From Thiofilum sp039797965 (GTDB taxonomy: Bacteria; Pseudomonadota; Gammaproteobacteria; Thiotrichales; Thiotrichaceae), in contig JBDKGX010000014.1 in the NCBI GenBank assembly GCA_039797965.1, positions 1-40,212 on the forward strand: a stretch of DNA of 40,212 nt, written 5' to 3'. The notes under the pieces were generated by a model, which saw only the letters and a list, made by a program, of their open reading frames with translations, made no database searches and was not told the origin of the DNA. Every line of letters starts with the position of its first letter. Position 1 is the stretch's first letter. Below, piece after piece: positions 6,713 through 15,120 of this stretch. The translations under genes and the position numbers were made by a program.

Positions 6713-8617
6713 CTAATCCTCAGCCTGAGCTATCTCATACTGTTCTAGTACTTCCATCCACTCCATCTCAATCACTTCTAAATCATTATCAACATTTGCT
6801 TTATCTAAAAGTACTTGTTTCAGCGCTTCTTTTTTAGCATCGGAATATAACTCACTATCTCCCAGCTTTTCTTCTAATTGAGCTTTCTTTTGCTGAAGTA
6901 CTTCCATTTGCTTTTCTAGTTTATCGACCTTATTTTTTAAAGGTTGTAAGCGTTTACGTTTTTCGGCTGATTCACGGCGTTGATCTTTTCTCGCGGTTTG
7001 GGATTGGGAGTTATTTATGGGAGTACTTTGACTGGGGTTACTGTCTAATTCTTCTTGCTTAAAACGATTTTGTAACCAGACTGAATAATCGTCTAAATCG
7101 CCCTCAAACTCAGTAGCTTTACCGCTATCGACTAATATTAATTTATCAGTTACGGTTTTTAACATATGGCGATCATGCGAAACAATAACCATAGCCCCCG
7201 CAAAAGATTGCAAAGCCATACTTAATGCTAAACGCATTTCTAAATCTAAATGGTTAGTTGGCTCATCCAGTAATAATAAATTAGGGCGCTGATAAATTAA
7301 TAACGCCAAAGCTAACCGCGCTTTTTCACCCCCTGAAAAGGGGGCAATCGCCTCATCAACCCGAGCGCCATGAAACGCAAAACCGCCTAAGTAATTTCGC
7401 AAATCTTGTTCACGGGCTTGTTTATCGAGATTACGTAAATGTTGTAAGGGCGAGTCATTCGGGTTTAGCTGCTCCAATTGATGTTGAGCAAAATAGCCAA
7501 TCTTTAAATCTTGGGCTTGCCAATAAGTACCCCCTTGAGGCTCTAATTTAGCCGCTAAAAATTTAATTAAAGTCGATTTACCTGCACCATTCGGCCCAAT
7601 TAAACCAATACGGTCACTGGGCAAAATTTGCATTTCAACTTTATTAATAATGCGCTTATCACCATAGCCTAAATTAACATCTTTCACATGTAGCAAGCGA
7701 TCAGGCAACTTATCAGGGGCTTTAAAGCCAAAACTAAACGGTGAATCCACATGCGCTGGGGCAATCGCCTCCATACGCTCAAGGGCTTTTAGACGGCTTT
7801 GCGCTTGGCGCGCTTTGGTGGCTTGCGCTCTAAAACGGTCGACATAACTTTGAATATGCTCACGTTCGCGCTTTTGTTTTTCATAGGCGGATTGTTGCTG
7901 GGCTAAACGCTCAGAGCGGGTGATTTCAAAGGTCGAGTAGTTCCCTGTATAAAGGGTTAAGCGCCCTTGTTCAATATGGGCAATTTGCGTGCAAATATCA
8001 TCTAGAAACTCCCTATCATGGGAAATCAGAATCAGCGTACCACGATAGCTTTTTAGCCACTCTTGTAGCCAAATAACCGCATCTAAATCGAGATGGTTAG
8101 TCGGCTCATCGAGTAACAATAAATCCGAACGACACATGAGCGCTTGAGCGAGATTCAAGCGCATCCGCCAACCACCGGAAAAACTACTCACCGGATTACG
8201 AATGTCTGAGGGTTTAAAGCCCAAACCGTGTAGCAATGTGGCGGCACGACTTTCAATAGTATAGCCATCAATGGCATCCAGTCGTGCATGTAACTCACCT
8301 AGACGCACCCCGTCGGCGTGTTCGAGGGCTTGTTTGAGGGTAACATACTCGGCATCGCCTTCGAGTGCGTAATCAAGGGCAGTTTGTGAGCTGGAGGGTG
8401 TTTCTTGTTTGACATGCGCCAATACCCAATTCGGCGGACGACTGAAATTACCACCGTCTGCTCCCATTTCACCACGAATCAGCGCAATCAAGGTCGATTT
8501 ACCCGTACCATTCGCCCCCGTAAGACCGACACGTTGTCCAGGGTGAATACTAAATGTCGTTTGGGTTAGCAGCTCTTTGCTACCACGGCGCAAACTCAAA
8601 TCCGAAAACACTAACAT
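6713..8617 (-). CDS. yheS: ABC-F family ATPase, YheS type
   Basis: A soluble tandem-ATPase protein (634 residues from this start). Start MLVFSDLSLRRGSKELL aligns with E. coli YheS (MIVFSSLQIRRG), so the longer frame to 8662 is not used. Domain 1: Walker A GANGTGKS (34-41), signature FSGGWRMRLNLAQAL, Walker B DLLLLDEPTNHLDLDAVIWL. Then a charged linker (YVDRFRAQATKARQAQSR) typical of ABC-F proteins. Domain 2: GPNGAGKS, FSGGEKARLALAL, LLLLDEPTNHLD. A lysine/glutamate-rich coiled coil forms the C-terminus. There are no membrane segments. Such proteins bind the ribosomal E site and modulate translation; the exact YheS role is unsettled. Confidence 0.92.
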   Translation of the reverse strand: MLVFSDLSLRRGSKELLTQTTFSIHPGQRVGLTGANGTGKSTLIALIRGEMGADGGNFSRPPNWVLAHVKQETPSSSQTALDYALEGDAEYVTLKQALEHADGVRLGELHARLDAIDGYTIESRAATLLHGLGFKPSDIRNPVSSFSGGWRMRLNLAQALMCRSDLLLLDEPTNHLDLDAVIWLQEWLKSYRGTLILISHDREFLDDICTQIAHIEQGRLTLYTGNYSTFEITRSERLAQQQSAYEKQKREREHIQSYVDRFRAQATKARQAQSRLKALERMEAIAPAHVDSPFSFGFKAPDKLPDRLLHVKDVNLGYGDKRIINKVEMQILPSDRIGLIGPNGAGKSTLIKFLAAKLEPQGGTYWQAQDLKIGYFAQHQLEQLNPNDSPLQHLRNLDKQAREQDLRNYLGGFAFHGARVDEAIAPFSGGEKARLALALLIYQRPNLLLLDEPTNHLDLEMRLALSMALQSFAGAMVIVSHDRHMLKTVTDKLILVDSGKATEFEGDLDDYSVWLQNRFKQEELDSNPSQSTPINNSQSQTARKDQRRESAEKRKRLQPLKNKVDKLEKQMEVLQQKKAQLEEKLGDSELYSDAKKEALKQVLLDKANVDNDLEVIEMEWMEVLEQYEIAQAED

Positions 8618-8695
8618 AAGGCATACTAAGTGAAAGCTATGAGGTCGGTGAGTATAACGCAAAAGTACTCATTGACGGGATTAAAACCTCGATGC

Positions 8696-9232
8696 TCACA
8701 CCTGCCGCCATGCTCCTACCTTCAAACCATCAATGGTCCATGAACCAATCCGATAGCGAATCAGGCGCAAAGTAGGAAAACCAATCGCAGCCGTCATACG
8801 GCGAACTTGGCGATTGCGCCCTTCGCTGATAGTAATTTCTAGCCAAGTATCGGGAATAGATTGGCGGACTCGAATCGGCGGAGTGCGCTCCCACAACATA
8901 TCAGGTGGTGGAATGACGCGGACTTTAGCAGGTAAGGTCATACCGTCTTTTAGCCCAATCCCTTTACGGAGTGGCTCTAAATCAGACTCAGTGGGTAAAC
9001 CTTCGACTTGCACCCAATAGGTTTTAGTCGTTTTGTGTTTAGGATTAGCGATTTTATGTTGGAGCTTGCCATCATCAGTAAGGAGTACTAGCCCTTCACT
9101 ATCTCGGTCTAAACGTCCCGCAGGATAAACCCCTGATACAGGGACATAATCCGCTAAAGTACTGCGCCCCTCACCATCGGTAAATTGGCAAAGTACATCA
9201 AACGGCTTATTTAAAAGGATAATAGTAGACAC
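8696..9232 (-). CDS. rluE: 23S rRNA pseudouridine synthase, RluE type
   Basis: A 178-residue protein of the RsuA/RluB/E/F family. It has the catalytic motif GRLDRDSEGLVLLT with nucleophilic D42, and the later TWLEITISEGRNRQVRRM motif that closes the active site. It opens directly with ILLNKPFDVLCQFTD and has no S4 domain, which matches RluE (modifies U2457 in E. coli 23S rRNA) rather than RsuA or RluB. It is slightly shorter than E. coli RluE (217). It starts two bases after the ApbE stop codon, so it is probably in the same transcript. Confidence 0.88.
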   Translation of the reverse strand: MSTIILLNKPFDVLCQFTDGEGRSTLADYVPVSGVYPAGRLDRDSEGLVLLTDDGKLQHKIANPKHKTTKTYWVQVEGLPTESDLEPLRKGIGLKDGMTLPAKVRVIPPPDMLWERTPPIRVRQSIPDTWLEITISEGRNRQVRRMTAAIGFPTLRLIRYRIGSWTIDGLKVGAWRQV

Positions 9233-9234
9233 GA

Positions 9235-10272
9235 TTAATCGAGCTTGATTAAAGCGGGTTGAAAAGAAGGTGTGGCATAGCTATCAAACCCCTGATCGGT
9301 GCGCCAAATAAAATAGGCCGCTAATTGATGTTCCTCAGCAAATTTTTTACCCTGTTCATCACCCAATACCATCAGCAATGTTGCATAACCATCCGCCTCT
9401 AAACCCGTAGAGGCAAGTACTGACACTGAAGCTAAATGATGTTGTACAGGAGTGCCTAACAGTGGATTCATAGTATGAGAATAGCGTTTGCCTTCCGCGA
9501 CAAAAAAATTACGATAATCTCCCGAAGTCGCCAAACCTACGTTAGTTAAGTTCACACCCTGTTGAACTACTCGCCCTATTTCCACCGGTTTCTCAATCGC
9601 AATGCGCCAGTCATCTCCACGAGGGCTTTTACCCCGAGTCCGAATTTCGCCTGCTACTTCAACCATGTAGTCCTTTACCCCTAATGACTCTAAGTACTCA
9701 CCTGCTTGATCGGTTGCATAGCCATCCGCTAGGGAAGCTAGTTCAATATCTAAATCCGCTTGAGTTTTACGTAGCGCCGGAGGGTCTAAGCGTACTTGTA
9801 ATTTCTGATACCCCATTTTGGCTTTGGCTGCTTCCACTTGTGCAGGAGAAGGAATCACACCTTGTGCGGGATCACCATGCTTAAAGCCCCATAATTTTAA
9901 TAAGGGTGCAACCGTCACATCATATAAACCCTTACTTTCGGTACTTAAACGCAGGGCAGTATTCACCACCTGAGCTAATTCTTTAGAAACAGGTTGCCAG
10001 TCAGTACTCGTACTTTGATTAAATTTAGAAATTTCCGAGTGGGGATCCCAAGTGCCTAAAATCTGATTGGTATGAGCCAGTACTTGCTCTAAGCCTGCTT
10101 GGGTTTTAGCAACATCTAAGGTAGTAGGGGGATTAGTTAGCGTGACATGCCAAGTAGCCGTACCTTGCAAGCCCTCTAGTTTGACAGCCTCAGGTGAGGT
10201 GTCACAGCCCGCTAACCCTATAAAGGCTGCTAAGCTTAATGCTAGCAGCCTATGATTCAATAATGAGCGCAT
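9235..10272 (-). CDS. apbE: FAD:protein FMN transferase (ApbE), lipoprotein
   Basis: A 345-residue protein with a lipoprotein signal (LAGC, Cys23). The ApbE core includes YDVTVAPLLKLWGF, DLDIELASLADGYATDQAGE, the VEVAGEIRTRG flavin-site region, HTMNPLLGTP and GLEADGYATLLMVLG with metal-binding acids. ApbE attaches FMN covalently to threonine in proteins such as Rnf/NqrC subunits and flavocytochromes in the periplasm; no target is visible in this window. Its start overlaps the stop of the dynamin-like GTPase gene by one base (TAATG), indicating translational coupling, although a functional link is not obvious. Confidence 0.9.
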   Translation of the reverse strand: MRSLLNHRLLALSLAAFIGLAGCDTSPEAVKLEGLQGTATWHVTLTNPPTTLDVAKTQAGLEQVLAHTNQILGTWDPHSEISKFNQSTSTDWQPVSKELAQVVNTALRLSTESKGLYDVTVAPLLKLWGFKHGDPAQGVIPSPAQVEAAKAKMGYQKLQVRLDPPALRKTQADLDIELASLADGYATDQAGEYLESLGVKDYMVEVAGEIRTRGKSPRGDDWRIAIEKPVEIGRVVQQGVNLTNVGLATSGDYRNFFVAEGKRYSHTMNPLLGTPVQHHLASVSVLASTGLEADGYATLLMVLGDEQGKKFAEEHQLAAYFIWRTDQGFDSYATPSFQPALIKLD

Positions 10273-11720
10273 TATTTTTTCAGATTCACATCAGATACAT
10301 TTTCGGCAGGCTTGGTAAATACATCATTCAAACTCTGCACAAAGCGATCTGTAGCATCTCGCACTGTTGCTAAACCCCGTTTAGCTAAGAAGCCCCAACC
10401 ACGAGGATTGTGTTGGAAAATACTCCGCCAAGGACGAGTACTGTATTGGAAGGCTCGTTGTAAATTGCCGTAAATTTCACGAGTAGGCAGTTTAGCGGCA
10501 ATTGAGGTGGCTACTTTAGAGCGGATGCTAAAGTGGATTACTAACGTGCTGACCGCTAAAGCAGTCATAAATAAAATCCAAGCAATCGGGCTAGAACCAA
10601 TATCGCCCCAAGGTGGATTAAAGATAATACCATTCCAATAGCCTAGCCAAGCCGTTAAAGCAATACCGCCCACTAATAAGCTACCTAGAATAATACCATC
10701 CCACATCAGTACTTTTTTACGCCAACTTTGTAGCGCCATTTCTAGGCTAGGAATCGCTTGTTGCTCAAGATTATTAGCAATGGACTCCATATTGCCCGTA
10801 ATACGATAGACCCGCTCGGTATTCACACCTGCAATACGATCCATCATACGTTTGTAATCTGTATTACGTTTTTCCTGATAACGTCGCCATACTTGTTCAT
10901 CTGCTACCGGTTGGGCAAGACGTTCGTTGTAAATGACGTAAAAATTGCCTGTCGCTAAACCTGCTTGGGCTAAGGCTTTTTGCCATGATGAGACAATGTC
11001 TTCGAGATTATCTTCACGAGCAGCCGTATCAATCTGGTTGAGGATAAACAGGAATTTATTATTATCATTACGACGTTGAGCACCTTTGACTAAATGCTCG
11101 AGTGTGTCCTGCATAGCTCCCGGCTCTGGATGACGGGCATCAAAGAAGACAAGTACTAGATCAGATAACTCAATAATATGATCAGTAATGCGTAAAGTAG
11201 CCTTGCGCTGGGCATCCGCATCAAAACCGGGGGAATCGATTAAAATACGACCTTTGAGCTTTTCACTAGGTGCTACTTTCATTTGTAAGTAGTTATTAAC
11301 CTTAGCGCCCTCACCTGCCGCTACCCGCTCAATTTCTTCACTAATTTGATAAAAGGGGAAGCGAGGATCACCATCCAAAGCTAAACCAGGTAAAGTTTCT
11401 GTCTTGCCATCAGGACTATAAGTAATGACCGTAAAACGATCATCCACCGCTTGATTACCTGAGCGCTGTAAATCGATACCTAAATAGGTATTAATAAAAC
11501 TGGATTTACAAGCAGAAAAAGTCCCTAGAATGGAAACCATAGGCCACCAAGAAATTTGGGTAGCATAAGACTCATTAGGACCGAGCAAACCTACTCGCTG
11601 AGCAACTTTATCTAGCTGCCGATACTGGTCAACCACTTCAACTAGAATGGGGTTTTCGCGACTTAACTGTTCTTGCAAGCGACTAATGCGCTGCTCCATG
11701 CGTTTTCCGGGATTTAACAT
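10272..11720 (-). CDS. Dynamin-like membrane GTPase with degenerate P-loop
   Basis: A 482-residue protein. An N-terminal helical region precedes a GTPase domain: G1 loop GTFSACKSS (residues 66-74), G3 DSPG (162-165) and G4 NQID (228-231). In the G1 motif GxxxxGK[ST] the second glycine is Cys71, an unusual change at a position needed for phosphate binding. Two membrane helices follow at about 340-361 and 379-399, separated by a Trp/Pro-rich loop, then a basic C-terminal region. The architecture (GTPase, helical stalk, paired membrane segments) resembles bacterial dynamin-like/EHD-related proteins that act on membranes. It lies 39 bases after the Met-rich coiled-coil gene, with which it probably forms a unit. 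The Cys could reduce or regulate activity. Confidence 0.7.
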   Translation of the reverse strand: MLNPGKRMEQRISRLQEQLSRENPILVEVVDQYRQLDKVAQRVGLLGPNESYATQISWWPMVSILGTFSACKSSFINTYLGIDLQRSGNQAVDDRFTVITYSPDGKTETLPGLALDGDPRFPFYQISEEIERVAAGEGAKVNNYLQMKVAPSEKLKGRILIDSPGFDADAQRKATLRITDHIIELSDLVLVFFDARHPEPGAMQDTLEHLVKGAQRRNDNNKFLFILNQIDTAAREDNLEDIVSSWQKALAQAGLATGNFYVIYNERLAQPVADEQVWRRYQEKRNTDYKRMMDRIAGVNTERVYRITGNMESIANNLEQQAIPSLEMALQSWRKKVLMWDGIILGSLLVGGIALTAWLGYWNGIIFNPPWGDIGSSPIAWILFMTALAVSTLVIHFSIRSKVATSIAAKLPTREIYGNLQRAFQYSTRPWRSIFQHNPRGWGFLAKRGLATVRDATDRFVQSLNDVFTKPAENVSDVNLKK

Positions 11721-11759
11721 ACCTATCCTCTGTTCACAATTAGCCAGTCGCTCTATTAC

Positions 11760-12563
11760 CTACGGGCTAGCAGAGTGACTTTGCCCCGCTGGTAATGTAC
11801 TGGGGTCTGGTACAAATTGTAGCCCATCCGCTGTTTGAGTAGAGGTGGTTGTATTGACAACTGGTAGCGGATCGGCAGCTACGGTAGCAGTACTAGCAGT
11901 TGTTGAACTTGCTACTACAGTAGGGGTTTGTACACCATTATAAAGCCAAGAGGAATAATACCCTTGTTGTGGGTAATAAGTCACGAAGGGTGGTGGTACA
12001 TATTGGCGACGATTACTGCCTGAAAAAGGCATAAAATTGCTCATCATTTTAAAGGGACTAGAAAAGCTGCGATTAATATTGCCCATATCACCTTGTAGGT
12101 TATACATGGAGGCAGCCATGTTTTGTGTAGAGGCATTCATTTGCTGCACATCATCAGCCATACGATCTGTACTAGTAGTCATACCCACTAAATGATAAGT
12201 CATTTGTTGAGTCGTTTCATTCATATAACTCATGCTATTTGAAACCTGCGTCAGGCTTTGAACCATAGTATCCATATCATTTTTAACGACTGCTTGCATT
12301 TGAGCTACTGAAGTACTCATTTGATGTACATCATATTGCATATTAACAATCGTATTGGTTAGACGATGAACATCAGTAGTTAAACTTTGAATCAAATAAA
12401 AGCCATAACTAGCTAAAATAACAAAGGCTATTAATGCGGGATAAACAATCGCTTTTAAAGAGTTAGTATCACTAGCCTGTTTAGATTCAAACTTATGTAA
12501 CTCTTGCTCGACTTCCTCAATCTCTTGTTTAAGCTCAGGAGAGATGGCGCCTGTTATGGCCAT
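11760..12563 (-). CDS. Single-pass membrane protein with Met-rich coiled coil and low-complexity tail
   Basis: I recognise no family. 267 residues: an acidic N-terminal helix (QEIEEVEQELHKFES), one membrane helix (about 38-58), a long heptad-like region (about 62-165) with methionine at many core positions (MQYDVHQMSTSVAQMQ, MSYMNETTQQMTYHLVGM), an aromatic/proline stretch (VPPPFVTYYPQQGYYSSWLY) and a Ser/Thr/Ala-rich tail. The coil resembles the helical hairpins of methyl-accepting receptors, but no receptor signature is present. It precedes the dynamin-like GTPase gene by 39 bases and may be its membrane partner or scaffold; that is inference from adjacency. Confidence 0.65.
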   Translation of the reverse strand: MAITGAISPELKQEIEEVEQELHKFESKQASDTNSLKAIVYPALIAFVILASYGFYLIQSLTTDVHRLTNTIVNMQYDVHQMSTSVAQMQAVVKNDMDTMVQSLTQVSNSMSYMNETTQQMTYHLVGMTTSTDRMADDVQQMNASTQNMAASMYNLQGDMGNINRSFSSPFKMMSNFMPFSGSNRRQYVPPPFVTYYPQQGYYSSWLYNGVQTPTVVASSTTASTATVAADPLPVVNTTTSTQTADGLQFVPDPSTLPAGQSHSASP

Positions 12564-12647
12564 AAATAATCCTCTAGTTACTTAAGACAAATAAGTAACC
12601 TGTCATACACAAAATCAATTTAATTCAGAGCTTAGACAAAAATAATA

Positions 12648-12682
12648 AGGCGGGATATAGCCCTTTTAGCCATATCCCGCCT
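12648..12682 (-). terminator. Rho-independent terminator after the TPR-like membrane protein gene
   Basis: AGGCGGGATAT (12648-12658) pairs perfectly with ATATCCCGCCT (12672-12682). On the minus strand the stem is followed by a T-rich tail (TTATTATTTTT). It follows the 12707-13465 gene by 24 bases and separates it from the coiled-coil/GTPase operon. Confidence 0.85.
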
Positions 12683-12706
12683 CTCTGTGTAATCAACTAA
12701 TAACGT

Positions 12707-13465
12707 TTATTGATTAATAATGGCGTCTAGTTGTTTACCTTTTTCAGCGTTACTGATTTTAATATATTCGCGCATATTGATCAGTTCGATAGTACGACCT
12801 TGTTGCTTCAACCAAGGGCCAATCTCAATGTATAAATCAGCTGCTTGGTCTGGTTTTTCCATTTTCCAAAACACATTTGCTAATTCACCTTTATACGCAG
12901 GCTGAGCATCAACACTGATCAGTTGTTGATATAGTTTTACAGACTCTTCGTATTTAGCTGGGTTACCTTTTTCAGCATCCCAATAAGCCTGACGAGCGGC
13001 ACGTAATAATGAAACCGGATCTTGATCAACTACAGTAGTAGATGTAGCAGCAGGCGCTGTTGCCACTACAGCACCTTGCACTGGGGCAGCATTAGCTACA
13101 GGAGCGGGGGCTGGCACGGCAGCAGACTCTACAGGAGCAACATTATTTGCAACAGGAGCGGGTGCTGTCGTATTGGTAGCTTCTGGTTTAGTAGCTGGCT
13201 CACCTACATTGTGTTCAGGTTTGCCTTTACCTTCATGCTCAGCTTTTTCACCTTTGGCACCATGTTCAGGCTTTTCACCTTTACCATGATCCGCTTTTCC
13301 TTGGTTAGCCTCTGCCATTTGGCTATGCGGAGTACCTTTTGCTTCAGGTGCATGTGAATTGCCACTCACTAACCAATTTAAAATAATAGCAATAAATGCC
13401 AAAATCCAAGCAAATGCAATAGGATGCTTAAACAACCAAGCCGCATATTCGCGTACTTTATCCAT
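12707..13465 (-). CDS. Membrane-anchored protein with charged repeats and a TPR-like C-terminal domain
   Basis: Family not recognised. 252 residues: one N-terminal membrane helix (about 15-33), then a low-complexity His/Lys/Glu/Gly segment with an imperfect repeat (GKGEKPEHGAKGEKAEHEGK, about 60-85), an Ala/Pro/Val-rich linker (about 88-145), and a helical C-terminal domain (SLLRAARQAYWDAEKG..., ESVKLYQQLISVDAQ, GELANVFWKMEKPDQAADLY) that reads like two tetratricopeptide-type helix pairs. This suggests a periplasmic protein-interaction domain on a flexible stalk. Its terminator makes it a separate transcription unit from the GTPase operon downstream. The His-rich part could bind metal, but that is speculative. 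Confidence 0.65.
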   Translation of the reverse strand: MDKVREYAAWLFKHPIAFAWILAFIAIILNWLVSGNSHAPEAKGTPHSQMAEANQGKADHGKGEKPEHGAKGEKAEHEGKGKPEHNVGEPATKPEATNTTAPAPVANNVAPVESAAVPAPAPVANAAPVQGAVVATAPAATSTTVVDQDPVSLLRAARQAYWDAEKGNPAKYEESVKLYQQLISVDAQPAYKGELANVFWKMEKPDQAADLYIEIGPWLKQQGRTIELINMREYIKISNAEKGKQLDAIINQ

Positions 13466-13706
13466 TCCGAACTCCTCTGAAATCCTTTGGTTTAGCTGTT
13501 AAAAATGCTTACCGTACTTTGCGGTTTATCATGATTACAAGCTGATAAATGTGGGTACTTTGCCACTAATTCGCATTAGCACGAACGTGATTAGGATAGT
13601 ACGCCACTCTCACTGACAAATTAATAGCTTTAAATAGTTTAATCACGAAATAACTCTCGTTATAGCACTGTGAGAAAATTTTGGTATGAGTACTCACAAC
13701 CTTTGG

Positions 13707-13735
13707 GAGTACTTGATCTAATCGACTAAGTACTC
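13707..13735. terminator. Hairpin from an inverted AGTACT pair downstream of the Pro-rich exported protein
   Basis: GAGTACTT (13707-13714) pairs with AAGTACTC (13728-13735) around a 13-base loop, starting 19 bases after the stop at 13755. A third AGTACT inside the self-complementary GAGTACTC (13688-13695) gives three copies in 46 bases. There is no clear T-run on the minus strand, so termination strength is uncertain. Otherwise the 289-base gap 13466-13754 shows nothing gene-like. Confidence 0.5.
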
Positions 13736-13754
13736 TCTTTGTTTATGATATAAG

Positions 13755-15098
13755 TTATTTAGGTGACGACTCATTAGGTTTAACAGGAGTTGCCGGCACA
13801 GGTGCACTCTGAGTGTTGGTGGGAACCATCATCATAGGTACCATACGATAACCCTGTGGAACAGCATATCCCTGTGGCATTACATAGCCTTGTGGTACTA
13901 CATAATTAGGCGCCATCGGCATCGCTTGCGCACCGTTTTGCATAGGCATCACAGGAATAAAATACATCATTTGTGGCTGCCCATACATGCCTACGGATGG
14001 TCTTCCAACAGTCAATCCTTGGCTTTGAGCCTGCGTACCTGTTGCACTTTGCTCTGTCCCTTTAGGGGCGCCTTGCGCTGTACCAGTTTGCGTAGTTAAT
14101 GTTACTGAGTCTGTCGTTGCTACCGTAGTACTAGCCACTTGATTAGTTACTGTATCTACAACAGTACCTGCCTCTGGTGCACTGGATTGCGTACCATCTA
14201 CGGGCAACGCTTGCATTACAGTTTGTGGAGTAGCGGGTGGAGTAGCCGTTGCTTGATTAGCATTACCCTCTGCTGTAGTAGCAGGTGCACCCGCTGCGGC
14301 TGTAATAGTCACTTGATCAACGGCTGGAATAGGAGTACCTGCTTCAGTACTCACCGGTACAGCGTTGGGAGCAGCAGGTGCAACTGGAACAGCCTGCCCC
14401 TGAGGTACTGGGGGTGCTTCTGGTGCAACAGCAGGATTTGCATCTACAACGGGTGTTTGAGGTGCTGCTGGAGCTGCATTACTGACCACAACCGAGTTTG
14501 CCTCACTCGACGCACCACTCTCTACTGCTTGATTCACTGGAACAACGGCAGCTTGCACACTAGGCGCTGAGGGTTCTTGTGGTGCTACCTGTGCGATGGG
14601 GGCTGTAGAGTTTTCTGGAGTAGCAACAGGTGCCTGAGGAGCCGCTTGAGCCTCTGGAGTGGCAGATACAACAGGAGCAGCAGGAGCCTCGGCTAATTGG
14701 GGTGGTTGAGCACTTGTAGCAGCAGGAGCATTAGGGGCTGTAGGAGCATTAACGACCACTTGCGCAACTTCTGGCGTGACCGGAGCTGAGGGTGACTCAG
14801 GTACTACAGGTGCTTGATTCAGCATTAAACCTTGTGGAGCAGGCGGCATATTTTCCACCGCACTACCTGCATTCGTCATTTCTTGTAATAAGGCATAGAG
14901 TCCCGGAGGGGCTGGTGGTAAAGCCTCGTCACTCACCATGATACTGACACTGTCTACAACACTAGGGGCTAAATACAATCCCTGAGGGGGAGGAGGTAAT
15001 TCTCCTTGAGCATCAGAACCATTATTAGCCATGACCACAGACGTTGAACAACAGGCTGCAATCAACAGAGCTAATAAACGCTTTCTAAACTTATTCAT
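13755..15098 (-). CDS. Pro/Ala-rich exported low-complexity protein with PPxPxGL repeats
   Basis: Family not recognised. From MNKFRKRLLALLIAACCSTS the product is 447 residues with a signal peptide cut near VVMANNG. Near the N-terminus a motif recurs three times: LPPPPQGLYLAP, LPPAPPGLYALL, MPPAPQGLMLN. A long Ala/Pro/Val/Thr-rich region of low complexity follows, then a Met/Pro/Tyr-rich end with VVPQGY-VMPQGY-AVPQGY repeats. Such composition suits an extended periplasmic or surface spacer. The longer frame up to 15251 overlaps the RND gene and is unlikely; ATGs at 15110 and 15107 are alternative starts near the GAGG. It follows the RND gene by 22 bases, so co-transcription is likely. Confidence 0.65.
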   Translation of the reverse strand: MNKFRKRLLALLIAACCSTSVVMANNGSDAQGELPPPPQGLYLAPSVVDSVSIMVSDEALPPAPPGLYALLQEMTNAGSAVENMPPAPQGLMLNQAPVVPESPSAPVTPEVAQVVVNAPTAPNAPAATSAQPPQLAEAPAAPVVSATPEAQAAPQAPVATPENSTAPIAQVAPQEPSAPSVQAAVVPVNQAVESGASSEANSVVVSNAAPAAPQTPVVDANPAVAPEAPPVPQGQAVPVAPAAPNAVPVSTEAGTPIPAVDQVTITAAAGAPATTAEGNANQATATPPATPQTVMQALPVDGTQSSAPEAGTVVDTVTNQVASTTVATTDSVTLTTQTGTAQGAPKGTEQSATGTQAQSQGLTVGRPSVGMYGQPQMMYFIPVMPMQNGAQAMPMAPNYVVPQGYVMPQGYAVPQGYRMVPMMMVPTNTQSAPVPATPVKPNESSPK

Positions 15099-15120
15099 AA
15101 TTCTCATCATCCTCGACAGG

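Noticed and set aside
6471..6720. CRISPR-like or attachment-site interpretation of repeated AGTACT-containing stretches
   Set aside because: The copies are not evenly spaced, share no longer repeat unit and have no cas or integrase gene nearby; a hairpin terminator explains this site.
13022..13357. 111-codon plus-strand frame
   Set aside because: Antisense to the Ala/Pro and His/Lys repeat region of the TPR-like membrane protein; no plausible start site.
14139..14570. 143-codon plus-strand frame opposite the Pro/Ala-rich gene
   Set aside because: It is the antisense shadow of low-complexity codons and is rich in Cys, Ser and Trp. The opposite strand has a signal peptide and meaningful repeats.
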